Positions 7,628-16,084 of a stretch of 64,000 nucleotides of DNA are shown one piece after another. Each line of letters starts with the position of its first letter. Positions within the stretch are counted from its first letter, which is position 1. Source of the DNA: Rhodobacteraceae bacterium EL129 (GTDB taxonomy: Bacteria; Pseudomonadota; Alphaproteobacteria; Rhodobacterales; Rhodobacteraceae); the NCBI GenBank assembly GCA_900313005.1, contig ONZJ01000002.1, forward strand, positions 789,001-853,000, read 5' to 3'. The translations under genes were made by a program, and so were the position numbers. Under the pieces are notes generated by a model. The model ran no database searches. It was not told where the DNA came from and worked only from the letters and a program-made list of their open reading frames with translations.

Positions 7628-8185
7628 ATGGGACGCCCAAGGGAATTTGACCTCGATACCGCGCTGGACGGCGCGATGCATATTTTCTGGCGGCAGGGGT
7701 ATCAAGGTACGACACTGCCGGATCTTCTGACGGCCATGGGCTTGACGCGTGGCAGTTTCTACAAAGCCTTCAAAGATAAGGAAACGGCGTATCTCCAGGC
7801 GCTTGATCAATATGATCAGGCGGTTGTTTCGAAGACTGTAGAAACACTTGCCCAATGCGATCATGCAACCGCAGCTGAATGCCTGCTTCAATTGTTCGAA
7901 ACACCTTCGGGACCGCGCAAGGGATGTTTCATCTGCAATGCGATGGTGGAGCTGGCAGCAGACAACGCTGCAGTGGCGCAAAAAGCCAACCGGATGGCGA
8001 ACCGGCTGCAGACAGCTATTCGCGATGTTCTGGACCGCTATGGCGTTTTGTCGAGCGACAGGCAAAGAAGCGAGACAGCTCACGTTGTTTTGCATCTTTA
8101 TTTCGGCTTTCAGGCCATTGGGAAATCAGCAGATAGTTCGGGGAACTGGGCGGAGTATCTGGCTGAATTGACCCAAGAGCGTTGA
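7628..8185 (+). CDS. TetR/AcrR-family transcriptional regulator
   Basis: 185 aa. The N-terminal helix-turn-helix is at about residues 5-55 (GRPREFDLDTALDGAM, then TTLPDLLTAMGLTRGSFYKAF), followed by a helical ligand-binding domain containing GPRKGCFICNAMVELA. The start at 7628 has AAAGGGG directly upstream and gives the usual GRPREFD opening; a 13-residue in-frame extension lacks support. Proteins of this subgroup with a Cys-x-x-Cys in GCFICN may sense reactive compounds, but that is inference. It is divergent from the YHS gene and 96 bp before the RidA gene, both likely targets. Confidence 0.9.
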   Translation: MGRPREFDLDTALDGAMHIFWRQGYQGTTLPDLLTAMGLTRGSFYKAFKDKETAYLQALDQYDQAVVSKTVETLAQCDHATAAECLLQLFETPSGPRKGCFICNAMVELAADNAAVAQKANRMANRLQTAIRDVLDRYGVLSSDRQRSETAHVVLHLYFGFQAIGKSADSSGNWAEYLAELTQER

Positions 8186-8281
8186 CGACCAAATTTTCCC
8201 AACGTGGCGCGAAGTGCCAGCATTGATCTCGGCCCATCAATGCGCCATGCACTGCGTGCCAAAACAAAAAAAGGAAATGAC

Positions 8282-8626
8282 ATGATCGAACGCATTGAAA
8301 CCGGCGAGCGCGCCTCGAAAATCGTAAAGCACCGCGGCGTGGCCTATTTGTCAGGGCAAGTGGGCGAGGGCGAGACCATTCAGGACCAAGTCCGTGACTG
8401 CCTGAGCCGCGTGGATGCTCTGTTGGTCAAGGCGGGCTCTTCCCGTGAACAAATGCTGCGCGCCACGATCTGGCTGTCCGATATGAAGCATTTCGCCGGT
8501 CTGAACGAAGTCTGGAACGATTGGGTCCCCACTGGCCACGCCCCTGCTCGGGCCTGCGGCGAGGCCAAATTGGCCCGTGAGGTGCTCATGGTCGAGATTA
8601 TTGTGGATGCGGCTTACGACGACTGA
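8282..8626 (+). CDS. RidA-family (YjgF/YER057c/UK114) protein
   Basis: 114 aa, the usual length for the family. RidA proteins deaminate reactive enamine/imine intermediates. The C-terminal signature is visible as ARACGEAKLAREVLMVEIIVDA, shown by the core ARACGEAKLA and VEIIVDAAY; the catalytic-type Arg lies in PARACGEA. The start has AAAGGAAATGAC upstream. It follows the tetR gene on the same strand and may be co-transcribed. A specific substrate cannot be told from sequence; members other than RidA proper often lack deaminase activity. Confidence 0.88.
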   Translation: MIERIETGERASKIVKHRGVAYLSGQVGEGETIQDQVRDCLSRVDALLVKAGSSREQMLRATIWLSDMKHFAGLNEVWNDWVPTGHAPARACGEAKLAREVLMVEIIVDAAYDD

Positions 8627-8763
8627 GATTTGAATCTGAGAGACGCGTTAACCTGTGACCGCTTTGCGGACAAAGAAGACACTAACTGAATTGATGGCAA
8701 GGTCTGCTTTATTCGAGGTTTCACGGCACCGGCGGCTATTGATGGAGATCGCGTAGCGCTATT

Positions 8764-9627
8764 CTAGCAGACTTTAAGATCGTTTTTGTAATCCGCAAGT
8801 TTGTCTTCCAAAAATGAATATTTCTGTCGCGCTTCAATCAACGTTTGCCTCTTCAGTGTGAATGTTCGAAAATCTTCTGCAGTATTGTTGAAGTCTGTGG
8901 GTCGGGAATTTTCATCATGCCAGGGCAGGCAGAACAGCGACTGTCCGTAGGTCTTTCCTGCTCGGTTCAAAGACAGCACAAAAACCTGGTTTTCGAGGGC
9001 CCGCGTCAGGACGAACGGATGCCAAGAGAAAAAGCTTTCATCGCGGTAATAAGCACCACAGTGAAGGATGACGTCGGATTTTTGGTCGACCACAAGCATG
9101 CGAGAGAGTTCGGGGATACGGATGTCGTAACAAATGATCGGCGCAAGCCTGAAACCGTTTATCTGAAATACGAAGGCGTGCGTTCCCCTGGTGAAAAACT
9201 CTTTCTCCATTGAAGCACCGTATTGCGCAAGATGCACCTTGTCATAGTGGCCCAAAAGCTCCCCGGTTGGTGCGACCACGGCGACACATATATAGATGCC
9301 ATCTTCGGCGATGCGGGGAAAACTATAGGCGACGTGAATACCGTGTTTGCGCGCAACGTTGCGCCAGGCTTCAAACGAAGCGCCCTGCAGATCTTCTACC
9401 AGATCGGGCAGATGTTCCAACGTTTCCCGGGAATAATCGATGCTGGAAAGCTCTGGAAGCACAACAAGATCGACAGGCGTTTCAGCCGCATTGAGGCGTA
9501 TCTCAACCTTTTCCACGGATGTAGCCAGATGCCTGTCGCGCTCAGTAATCGTTGTCATCTGAGGAACGCTGATCTGACAGGCCAGAAGTGTCAGGCGTTC
9601 CGAATTCTGTGAGGGGGTATCTGACAT
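8764..9627 (-). CDS. Carbon-nitrogen hydrolase (nitrilase superfamily)
   Basis: 287 aa, cytoplasmic. The Glu-Lys-Cys triad is clear: Glu59 in VVLPELSS, Lys130 in HYDKVHL and Cys167 in IICYDIRIPEL. It should hydrolyse an amide, nitrile or carbamoyl C-N bond. The start at 9627 has GTGAGGTCAC upstream; a 25-residue longer frame lacks that. It lies downstream of the binding-protein gene (175-bp gap with a large hairpin) and of the RpiR regulator on the same strand. The context suggests that it processes the imported amide- or amine-containing substrate. Substrate unknown. Confidence 0.88.
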   Translation of the reverse strand: MSDTPSQNSERLTLLACQISVPQMTTITERDRHLATSVEKVEIRLNAAETPVDLVVLPELSSIDYSRETLEHLPDLVEDLQGASFEAWRNVARKHGIHVAYSFPRIAEDGIYICVAVVAPTGELLGHYDKVHLAQYGASMEKEFFTRGTHAFVFQINGFRLAPIICYDIRIPELSRMLVVDQKSDVILHCGAYYRDESFFSWHPFVLTRALENQVFVLSLNRAGKTYGQSLFCLPWHDENSRPTDFNNTAEDFRTFTLKRQTLIEARQKYSFLEDKLADYKNDLKVC

Positions 9628-9719
9628 TGTGACCTCACTTTCACCCGGTTTTGCGCGATGTGTCAGGCGAAGACCAAATTCGCCAGCACATAAAAGTGTC
9701 ACTGTGATTTGTTAATCAT

Positions 9720-9756
9720 GCCCTGGCGAAACCGGAAGAACAGGTTGCGCCAGGGC
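9720..9756 (-). terminator. Large hairpin between the binding-protein and hydrolase genes
   Basis: GCCCTGGCG (9720-9728) pairs with CGCCAGGGC (9748-9756), with an inner AACC/GGTT pairing. It has no clear T-run on the reverse strand, so it may be an mRNA-stabilising or partial-readthrough element rather than a full terminator. Confidence 0.55.
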
Positions 9757-9801
9757 GCATCAGGCTTCGCACAGGGAGTACAAGCCCAACACTCTTTTTG
9801 A

Positions 9802-11412
9802 TCAGCTGTCGAACCACCAGCGGCTGGTGGCACGGGCGCCGTCCATAGCCCAGCTTGCGGCCAGTTCGCCTGTGTGCTTGACGTTGGCGCGACGGCCATA
9901 GACGAAGTTGGGGAAATACGGGATCAGCGTGCCACCATCATCGCGCAGGATCATACCCATTTCACGGTAGATTTCGGCGCGCTTCACGTCATCCAACTCA
10001 CCCTTGCCCATGACCAACAGCTCGTTGAAACGATCATTGGACCAATAGGTCTCGTTCCAGGGCGCACCTTCCTTGTAGGTCAGCGTATACATGACGTCCG
10101 GCGTGGGACGTGCGCCCCAGTTCGACATCATCCACGGCTTTTTCAGCCAGACATCCGACCAGTAACCGTCATTGGGTTCACGGACCGGTTTGATATCGAT
10201 GCCTGCCGCCTTGGCGTGCTCGGAGTAAAGCACCAGCATGTCCACAGCACCCGTGGTGATGGATTCCGCGGTTGAAACCTCAACGGTCTGACCTTCCATG
10301 CCTGCCTTCTTCCACAGGGCAGCAGCCTGTTCAGGATCATAGACGCGTTGCGGGATATCATCGGGGAAGTAAGGCATGGCCGCCGAGTGGTGGAAGTCAT
10401 TGCCGATGGTGGCCGCGCCAAAGGCGATCTTCTCGACAATTTCCTCGCGGTTCATGGCCAGTTTGAGCGCCATTCGCACATCCGGGTTGTCGAACGGAGC
10501 CTTGTTGGTGTGCATCGGCAACGTGATGCACGAGGCCGATGGCACATTGTCCACTTCGATGTTGGGATCACGACCCAGCAGCGCCAGGGTTTTGTTTTCC
10601 AGCAGGCTACAGGCATCCACATCACCAGTGACAAGGGCCGTCTGACGTGCGTTTGGATCGTTAATGATCAGGAATTCAACAGCGTCAAAATAAGCGCCTT
10701 CGCCGTGCCAACCATCATGACGTGTCAGAACAGCGCGAACACCGGGTTCAAACTCTTTCAGCACATATGGGCCACAGCCATCGGCGGATTCCCAATTCAG
10801 GGTCCCATCTGCATTCGCAGGCAGGATAGGCAGGTGATAGTCGGGCATTATCCAAGGCAGGTCGGCATTGGGCGCGTCCAGCTTGAAGGTGACCGAGTTG
10901 TCGCCATTGTCGACTAGATCAACAACACCGGCCAGCAATGCAGCCGCGGCTGATGGGTTGTCTTTGCCACGGTGGTGGTTGATCGACGCGATCACATCCG
11001 TAGCCGTCACTTTGGGGCCAGAGTGGAACGTGGCGTTTTCGTTGATCTTGAACGTCCATTCCTGCGCATCGGGCGTGGCCGACCATTCCGAGGCCACATC
11101 GGGCCCTAGCGTCTGATCGGGATTGATCATCGTCAGATAAGCGCGGAATGTATGGGCCAGTGCGATATCCGCAAAGGACACATAATTCGCCGGGTTATGC
11201 TGATCGCCCGTGTTGCCGTCGTGCTGTGCGATGCGGAATGTACCGCCGCGCTTTGGTTCGGCCTTGGCTGACGTGCCCCAGAGACCGGTTGCGGCTGAAA
11301 CTGTCATCCCGGCAGCCAACGAGTGGTTCATAAAGGACCGACGCGAAATGTTGCCTTCGCGGGCTGCATTCGCAAGCCGATCAATTAGCATTTTGTCATA
11401 GTTGGACTTCAT
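9802..11412 (-). CDS. Tat-exported peptide/nickel-type ABC substrate-binding protein (paralogue 1)
   Basis: 536 aa, SBP_bac_5 family (DppA/OppA fold), acting in the periplasm as the receptor of an ABC importer. A long n-region precedes the twin-arginine motif ISRRSFMN (Arg24-Arg25), a hydrophobic stretch and a cleavage site near SAKA-EP (residue 51). The start has GGGAGAG 8 nt upstream. It shares long blocks with the two binding proteins at 31417 and 33389 (for example TAESITTGAVD, EPNDGYWSDVWL and WGARPTPDVMYTL). No permease or ATPase gene lies nearby. It is 26 bp downstream of the rpiR-type regulator. Its likely translocator is the one at 35-39 kb. The ligand is unknown; the neighbouring dehydrogenase suggests an N-methylated or amide compound. 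Confidence 0.92.
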   Translation of the reverse strand: MKSNYDKMLIDRLANAAREGNISRRSFMNHSLAAGMTVSAATGLWGTSAKAEPKRGGTFRIAQHDGNTGDQHNPANYVSFADIALAHTFRAYLTMINPDQTLGPDVASEWSATPDAQEWTFKINENATFHSGPKVTATDVIASINHHRGKDNPSAAAALLAGVVDLVDNGDNSVTFKLDAPNADLPWIMPDYHLPILPANADGTLNWESADGCGPYVLKEFEPGVRAVLTRHDGWHGEGAYFDAVEFLIINDPNARQTALVTGDVDACSLLENKTLALLGRDPNIEVDNVPSASCITLPMHTNKAPFDNPDVRMALKLAMNREEIVEKIAFGAATIGNDFHHSAAMPYFPDDIPQRVYDPEQAAALWKKAGMEGQTVEVSTAESITTGAVDMLVLYSEHAKAAGIDIKPVREPNDGYWSDVWLKKPWMMSNWGARPTPDVMYTLTYKEGAPWNETYWSNDRFNELLVMGKGELDDVKRAEIYREMGMILRDDGGTLIPYFPNFVYGRRANVKHTGELAASWAMDGARATSRWWFDS

Positions 11413-11438
11413 AGAGTCTCTCCCTTGTTTCTGACAGG

Positions 11439-12317
11439 TTAATCCTGCCAGTATTCACCTAGTTCGTGGTTTTGTTGTTCGATCTTCGCGATGCGTTGCT
11501 GCGCAACCTCGCCATTCTTCCGAATGAGCATTCCGATAAGCAATTCGAAGAAGACTACGGCGGATGCATGCGTCGGAAAAAACTGAGGGCTTTCTGTCTT
11601 GAGATAAAAACACTGTTGCGCAAATTCGGTTATGGGTGCTGCGGGGCTATCCGTAACTGCGATGACTGGAACGTTTCGATATGCAACGTTTCGAGCCAAT
11701 TCAGCTGTTCGCGCTGCGTATGGCCGAACGCTGAAGACGATACAGACGTCGCGTTCGTCCAGATCAGCCAGATCGTTCGCTATTGCGCCATTTTCCAGAC
11801 CAAGAGAATGCCAGCCCCCCAACGACATATTCGCAAGGTATGCCACGTAATCCAAAATAGGCTTTGCGCTAAACACGCCAATCAGTGTCACACGACGTGC
11901 GCGCGCAAGTCGCTGCACACCTGCCTCAAAGTCTTCAAGGTCAAGATCGGCGAGCATCGTGTCGATATTGCGAAGAGAGGCAGACACGTGATCTGCTGCA
12001 AAATCGGCTTCATCGTTATTTTTGCAAATCTGCACTTGGGCTTTTTCAGCCAGAAAAGTACGTTTCTGCAGCACTTCATCGCGGCACATTTCACGCAGGT
12101 CATCGTAGCTTTCATAGCCCATGGCCCGTGCAAGACGGGTAAATGTCGGGGCCGGCAGGTCAGTGGATTTCGCGATAAAGCGTTGTGATCGTGTGGCAAT
12201 CTCACCGGGATTTTCAACCACAAAACGTGCGGCCTTCCGCAATTGCGGGCTCAAGCTTTGAATTTTGCCCGGTGAAAGGTCGAGGTGGGATGGTTTGGGC
12301 ATCGCGTTGGGTTTCAT
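11439..12317 (-). CDS. RpiR-family transcriptional regulator (HTH + SIS)
   Basis: 292 aa. The N-terminal RpiR helix-turn-helix is at about residues 15-90 (FIAKSTDLPAPTFTRLARAMG followed by YESYDDLRE), and the SIS sugar-phosphate-type domain is at about 125-255 (VTLIGVFSAKPILDYVA, VCIVFSVRPYA). It is divergent from the dehydrogenase fusion at 12386 and upstream of the binding-protein gene, so it probably controls both. No convincing Shine-Dalgarno sequence precedes the chosen ATG, so Met5 is possible. SIS domains usually sense phosphosugars, but this context points to an amine or amino-acid derivative instead (inference). Confidence 0.9.
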   Translation of the reverse strand: MKPNAMPKPSHLDLSPGKIQSLSPQLRKAARFVVENPGEIATRSQRFIAKSTDLPAPTFTRLARAMGYESYDDLREMCRDEVLQKRTFLAEKAQVQICKNNDEADFAADHVSASLRNIDTMLADLDLEDFEAGVQRLARARRVTLIGVFSAKPILDYVAYLANMSLGGWHSLGLENGAIANDLADLDERDVCIVFSVRPYAARTAELARNVAYRNVPVIAVTDSPAAPITEFAQQCFYLKTESPQFFPTHASAVVFFELLIGMLIRKNGEVAQQRIAKIEQQNHELGEYWQD

Positions 12318-12361
12318 GTTGCAAACGTTTCATCAGATGGCTTCAATGATGCATCTGCAAC
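12318..12361. promoter_or_regulatory. Divergent control region of rpiR-type gene and dehydrogenase
   Basis: This short region separates the divergent genes. It is bounded by GTTGCA (12318-12323) and TGCAAC (12356-12361) and contains further partial symmetry (TCATCA / TGATGC and GATGCATC). It is the expected site for the RpiR-family operator. Confidence 0.45.
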
Positions 12362-12385
12362 ATGATTCGTCAACCCGAGGACACC

Positions 12386-14779
12386 ATGCTTCCAATTTCA
12401 CTCCCCTCTCACGCATCGGTCATTGTCATTGGCGGCGGGATCATGGGCTGCTCAACTCTATACCACCTCGCCCAGATGGGCGTTGGCGATGCCATTTTGC
12501 TGGAGCGGAACAAACTGACATCCGGCACCACCTGGCATTCCGCAGCACAGGTCAGAGCCTTGCGGCACTCTCAAAACCTGACGCGGATGATCCAGTACTC
12601 TGTCGACCTCTACTCCAATCTGGAACAGGAAACCGGACAGAATGTCGGCTGGATCCAAAAAGGCAGCCTGTCGATCGCGACATCGGAAGACAGGCTAACC
12701 CATATTCAGCGGCAAGAGGCTCTGGCGCATGCTTACGGTGTTGATGCGATGTCCATCAGCGCGGGCGAAGCCAAAGAACGTTGGCCATTGATGAACGCCG
12801 ACGATGTGATTGGCGCGGTTTGGTCCCCGGACGATGGTCGCGTTAGCCCCTCTGACGTTTGTGCGGCTCTGGTCAAGGCGGCCAAAGCACGTGGCGGAAA
12901 GGTATTCGAGAACACCGGCGTTACCGGGATTCTGACCAAGAACGGACGTGTTTATGGCGTAGAGACACCACAGGGCACAATCACCTGTGATGCGATCGCT
13001 GTCTGCACTGGCCTGTGGTCGCGTGAACTGGGTGCAATGGCAGGGGTCGAGGTACCGGTCCAGGCCTGCGAACATTTCTACTTGCTGACCAAACCCATCG
13101 AGGGGATCGTCGGCAACACGCCGACCCTGAGCGACCATGACAGCCATCTGTACATCCGCGACGATTCCGGTGGTCTGCTCGTGGGGTGTTTTGAGCCGAT
13201 GGGAAAGCCCATCGAACCGGGCATTCTTGACGAGAACTTCGAATACGGCCTGCTTCCCGAAGACTGGGACCACTTCGAGCCGATGATGCTGAACGCGCTA
13301 CACCGGTTGCCCGCACTTGAAAGCGCAGAGGTCAAGATGCTTCTCAATGGACCCGAGAGCTTTACGCCTGATGGCATGTTCATGCTGGGAGAGGCCGCAG
13401 AAACCAAAGGGCTTTTCCTAGGGTGCGGGCTGAATTCCGTTGGTATTGCCTCGGGCGGTGGTGCGGGCATGAACCTTGCCCATTGCATCGTTCACGGTCA
13501 CACAGCCTATGATCTAAGTGAAGCAGATGCCAAACGGTTCGCGCCGATCTTCAATTCTCTAGAGCATCTGATGACACGCGCACCCGAAATTCTGGGCACA
13601 CATTACGAAATCGCCTATCCAGGACGTCAGCTGACGACGGCGCGCTGCCTGCGCTCTCTGCCGCTGGAAGAAGAGTACATGGCAGCAGGCGCGCATTTCG
13701 GCCAGTTCTATGGTTGGGAGCGACCGCTATACTTCAACAAGTCCTCAGCGCCGGAAATGACATTCGGCAAGCCGGACTGGTTCGAAAACGTTGCGACAGA
13801 AGTGAAGGCGGCACATGAAGGCGCGGCGATATTTGACGCCTCGTCCTTTGGTAAGATCGAAGTAGAGGGCCCCGATGCCGAAACCTTCCTGCAGCATACC
13901 TGCGCATCGAACATGGCCAGGGCACCAGGCAGCGCAATCTACACGGCGGTACTGAATGAGCGCGGCACTTACGAGTCCGACATTACCGCACATCGCATCG
14001 CCGACGATCATTACCGACTTTTTGTCGGCACCAATGCGATCAAACGGGATATTGCATGGTTTCGCCGCCATACCAACGGGTTCGATGTAACTCTATCTGA
14101 CAGCACAGAGAGCTATGCCGTCCTCGGCCTCATGGGGCCGGATGCTGCCCGGATCGCCACGGAAACTGGTGCGGCCAACATGCTGGATCTGGGTTACTTC
14201 AAGGCCGGGCCTGCCACTATTGCGGGCTGTCCTGTACGCGCTGTGCGGATGTCGTACGTCGGTGAAGCCGGATGGGAAATCACGATGAAAACCGAACATG
14301 CGAAGACCGTCTATCACGCTCTCACCGACGCCGGGGCAATCCCCGCCGGGCTATATGCCCAGACGTCCATGCGGATCGAAAAAGGCTTTGCGGCGATGGG
14401 TCATGAGCTGGACAGCGATACGTCTCCGGTCGAGGCCGGACTGGACATGCTGGCATCAAGGACCAAACGCTTTGTCGGATCAGATGCCTTAGAGCAGTGC
14501 CGACAGACCTCCCGGCGCCGGCTCGTTACAGTCGTCTTCGAGGACGTCAGTGCCATTCCATTGGGTCACGAGCCGATCTGTGCAGGCGACGATATAGTTG
14601 GGCATACAACCTCTGCAGCCTTCGGTTATCGTATCGGCAAGCCCATCGCGCTGGCCCATGTACGCATGGAAAATGCAGATCATGCACGGGTTGAAGTTGA
14701 CATCGCCGGGACCCGCTATGATGCAAAACTTCAGTATGCTTGCGCTTTCGATCCAGCAGGCATCAGAATGAAGGGGTGA
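12386..14779 (+). CDS. Dimethylglycine/sarcosine dehydrogenase-like FAD-GcvT fusion protein
   Basis: 797 aa. A DAO-type FAD domain spans ~10-370 (nucleotide motif GGGIMG at 16-21), followed by a linker/FAO_M region and a GcvT-like folate-binding aminomethyltransferase domain (~430-795). The length and order match DMGDH and SARDH family enzymes, which oxidatively demethylate N-methylglycines and pass the methyl to tetrahydrofolate. His51 in GTTWHSAA aligns by motif with the covalent FAD-linking histidine of those enzymes. The start at 12386 has CGAGG 5 nt upstream; a Met 8 codons earlier lacks a ribosome site. It is divergent from the RpiR regulator. The substrate could be dimethylglycine, sarcosine or a related amine; the sequence alone does not decide. 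Confidence 0.88.
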   Translation: MLPISLPSHASVIVIGGGIMGCSTLYHLAQMGVGDAILLERNKLTSGTTWHSAAQVRALRHSQNLTRMIQYSVDLYSNLEQETGQNVGWIQKGSLSIATSEDRLTHIQRQEALAHAYGVDAMSISAGEAKERWPLMNADDVIGAVWSPDDGRVSPSDVCAALVKAAKARGGKVFENTGVTGILTKNGRVYGVETPQGTITCDAIAVCTGLWSRELGAMAGVEVPVQACEHFYLLTKPIEGIVGNTPTLSDHDSHLYIRDDSGGLLVGCFEPMGKPIEPGILDENFEYGLLPEDWDHFEPMMLNALHRLPALESAEVKMLLNGPESFTPDGMFMLGEAAETKGLFLGCGLNSVGIASGGGAGMNLAHCIVHGHTAYDLSEADAKRFAPIFNSLEHLMTRAPEILGTHYEIAYPGRQLTTARCLRSLPLEEEYMAAGAHFGQFYGWERPLYFNKSSAPEMTFGKPDWFENVATEVKAAHEGAAIFDASSFGKIEVEGPDAETFLQHTCASNMARAPGSAIYTAVLNERGTYESDITAHRIADDHYRLFVGTNAIKRDIAWFRRHTNGFDVTLSDSTESYAVLGLMGPDAARIATETGAANMLDLGYFKAGPATIAGCPVRAVRMSYVGEAGWEITMKTEHAKTVYHALTDAGAIPAGLYAQTSMRIEKGFAAMGHELDSDTSPVEAGLDMLASRTKRFVGSDALEQCRQTSRRRLVTVVFEDVSAIPLGHEPICAGDDIVGHTTSAAFGYRIGKPIALAHVRMENADHARVEVDIAGTRYDAKLQYACAFDPAGIRMKG

Positions 14780-15036
14780 ACTTATCTCACGGCCAGATGC
14801 CCTTGTCGCCCTGAGCAGAGCTCAGAGTGACCGGAGCGGTTATCCAGCCATTCAAAAATACAAACCTGATTACGACAGCCCCACTTCAACGCGATGCCGA
14901 AAGCGGTCATTCGTTCGCTTTGCAGAATAGGTTGTTTTGGGCTCAAAGCTACCATTGATGGTTCTATTTGGACCCATGGGTGCTTCTTGACAAAGGAGAG
15001 GCGCATGTAGGGGCGCAGAATACTTACACTTACTCC
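14780..15036. other. Intergenic region before the rpmC promoter
   Basis: About 257 bp with no convincing gene on either strand. It contains a short CTGAGC/GCTCAG hairpin (14812-14826) but no clear terminator for the dehydrogenase gene. Confidence 0.5.
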
Positions 15037-15065
15037 TTGCCCAATCCGCCCACCTCCCTTATAGA
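15037..15065 (+). promoter_or_regulatory. Predicted sigma70-type promoter of the rpmC operon
   Basis: TTGCCC (15037-15042), an exact 17-nt spacer, then TATAGA (15060-15065). Transcription should begin near 15072 and serve rpmC through rpmD. Confidence 0.65.
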
Positions 15066-15072
15066 GCGCCGT

Positions 15073-15109
15073 AACACGTCCCCGGTCCCGCCGGGGATTC
15101 GTGTTTTTT
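15073..15109 (+). terminator. Terminator-like hairpin in the rpmC leader (possible attenuator)
   Basis: AACACG plus CCCCGG pair with CCGGGG plus CGTGTT, with small bulges, followed by a T-run. The structure begins at the predicted transcription start and lies about 80 nt before rpmC. Confidence 0.6.
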
Positions 15110-15190
15110 GACATTCATCCACCGGGCAGCGAGTGACCCTGGGCCAACCAGATAAGGGGCTCGCCGGTGTTTTGAGAAGGAACGTTGGCA

Positions 15191-15394
15191 ATGAACGCCA
15201 CTGAATTGCGTGATAAAACGCCTGACCAGCTTCGTGAGGACCTGGTCAACCTCAAGAAAGAGCAGTTCAACCTGCGCTTTCAGGCCGCCACCGGCGCGCT
15301 GGAGAACCCTGCACGAATGAAAGTTGTTCGCCGCGATGTTGCGCGTGTGATGACCATTCTGAACCAAAAAGCTGCTGAAGCAGCTGGCGAATAA
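15191..15394 (+). CDS. rpmC: 50S ribosomal protein L29
   Basis: L29, 67 aa from the ATG at 15191, near the tunnel exit beside L23. [16 protein letters not shown] and the C-terminal [14 protein letters not shown] are canonical. A TTG two codons upstream (15185) is only 3 nt from the AAGGA ribosome site, while the ATG has normal 9-nt spacing and gives the usual N-terminus. It is the first gene of the restarted spc-type block. Confidence 0.97.
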   Translation: MNATELRDKTPDQLREDLVNLKKEQFNLRFQAATGALENPARMKVVRRDVARVMTILNQKAAEAAGE

Positions 15395-15405
15395 GGAGCA
15401 CACCG

Positions 15406-15636
15406 ATGCCAAAGCGTATTTTGACCGGCGTTGTGACCTCCAACGCCAATGAACAAACAGTAACCGTTTCGGTAGAGCGTCGCTTTACACACCCGGTTCT
15501 GAAAAAGACCATCCGTAAGTCCAAGAAGTACCGGGCGCACGATGAGAAGAACACGTATAACGTGGGTGACCAGGTCCGCATCATCGAATGCGCCCCGCGA
15601 TCCAAAACAAAACGCTGGGAGGTTCTGGAGGCCTAA
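15406..15636 (+). CDS. rpsQ: 30S ribosomal protein S17
   Basis: S17, 76 aa, an OB-fold primary binder of 16S rRNA. It opens [18 protein letters not shown] and contains the conserved [17 protein letters not shown] block; the core [15 protein letters not shown] is visible at about residues 32-46. It lies 11 bp after rpmC with AAGGAGCACACC upstream. The 78-bp gap to rplN holds only a purine-rich ribosome site. Confidence 0.97.
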   Translation: MPKRILTGVVTSNANEQTVTVSVERRFTHPVLKKTIRKSKKYRAHDEKNTYNVGDQVRIIECAPRSKTKRWEVLEA

Positions 15637-15714
15637 GCCCCCCGAGCCTTTCGGTTTGAAGGAAACCATGGGGACAAGGCCAGGTAGAGCCCCCCAAAGG
15701 TCAGGAGAAACCAT

Positions 15715-16083
15715 ATGATCCAGATGCAGACCAATCTGGATGTTGCTGACAACAGCGGCGCGCGCCGTGTTCAGTGCATCAAGGTCCTGGGTGGTTCCAA
15801 GCGTAAATACGCATCCGTCGGTGACGTGATTGTCGTATCCGTGAAGGAAGCCATTCCACGCGGCCGCGTAAAGAAAGGGGACGTCCGTAAGGCCGTCGTC
15901 GTACGCACCGCCAAAGAAATCCGTCGTGAAGATGGCACAGCCATTCGCTTTGATCGCAACGCCGCCGTGATCCTGAACAACGCAGGTGAGCCGGTGGGCA
16001 CCCGTATCTTCGGGCCAGTTGTGCGCGAACTGCGTGGCAAAAACTTCATGAAAATCATCTCGCTCGCCCCGGAGGTGCTGTAA
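15715..16083 (+). CDS. rplN: 50S ribosomal protein L14
   Basis: L14, 122 aa, exactly the family length, forming bridge B5/B8 to the 30S subunit with L19. [20 protein letters not shown] and [20 protein letters not shown] are diagnostic. AGGAGAAACCAT precedes the start. It is separated from rplX by one base. Confidence 0.98.
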   Translation: MIQMQTNLDVADNSGARRVQCIKVLGGSKRKYASVGDVIVVSVKEAIPRGRVKKGDVRKAVVVRTAKEIRREDGTAIRFDRNAAVILNNAGEPVGTRIFGPVVRELRGKNFMKIISLAPEVL

Positions 16084-16084
16084 G

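Noticed and set aside
7445-8095. Upstream extension of the YHS-protein frame on the reverse strand
   Set aside because: It runs through the divergent tetR gene. The signal peptide starting at 7444 defines the true N-terminus.
14782-15114. 110-codon reverse frame before rpmC
   Set aside because: It overlaps the predicted rpmC promoter and leader hairpin, has no ribosome site and looks like random sequence.
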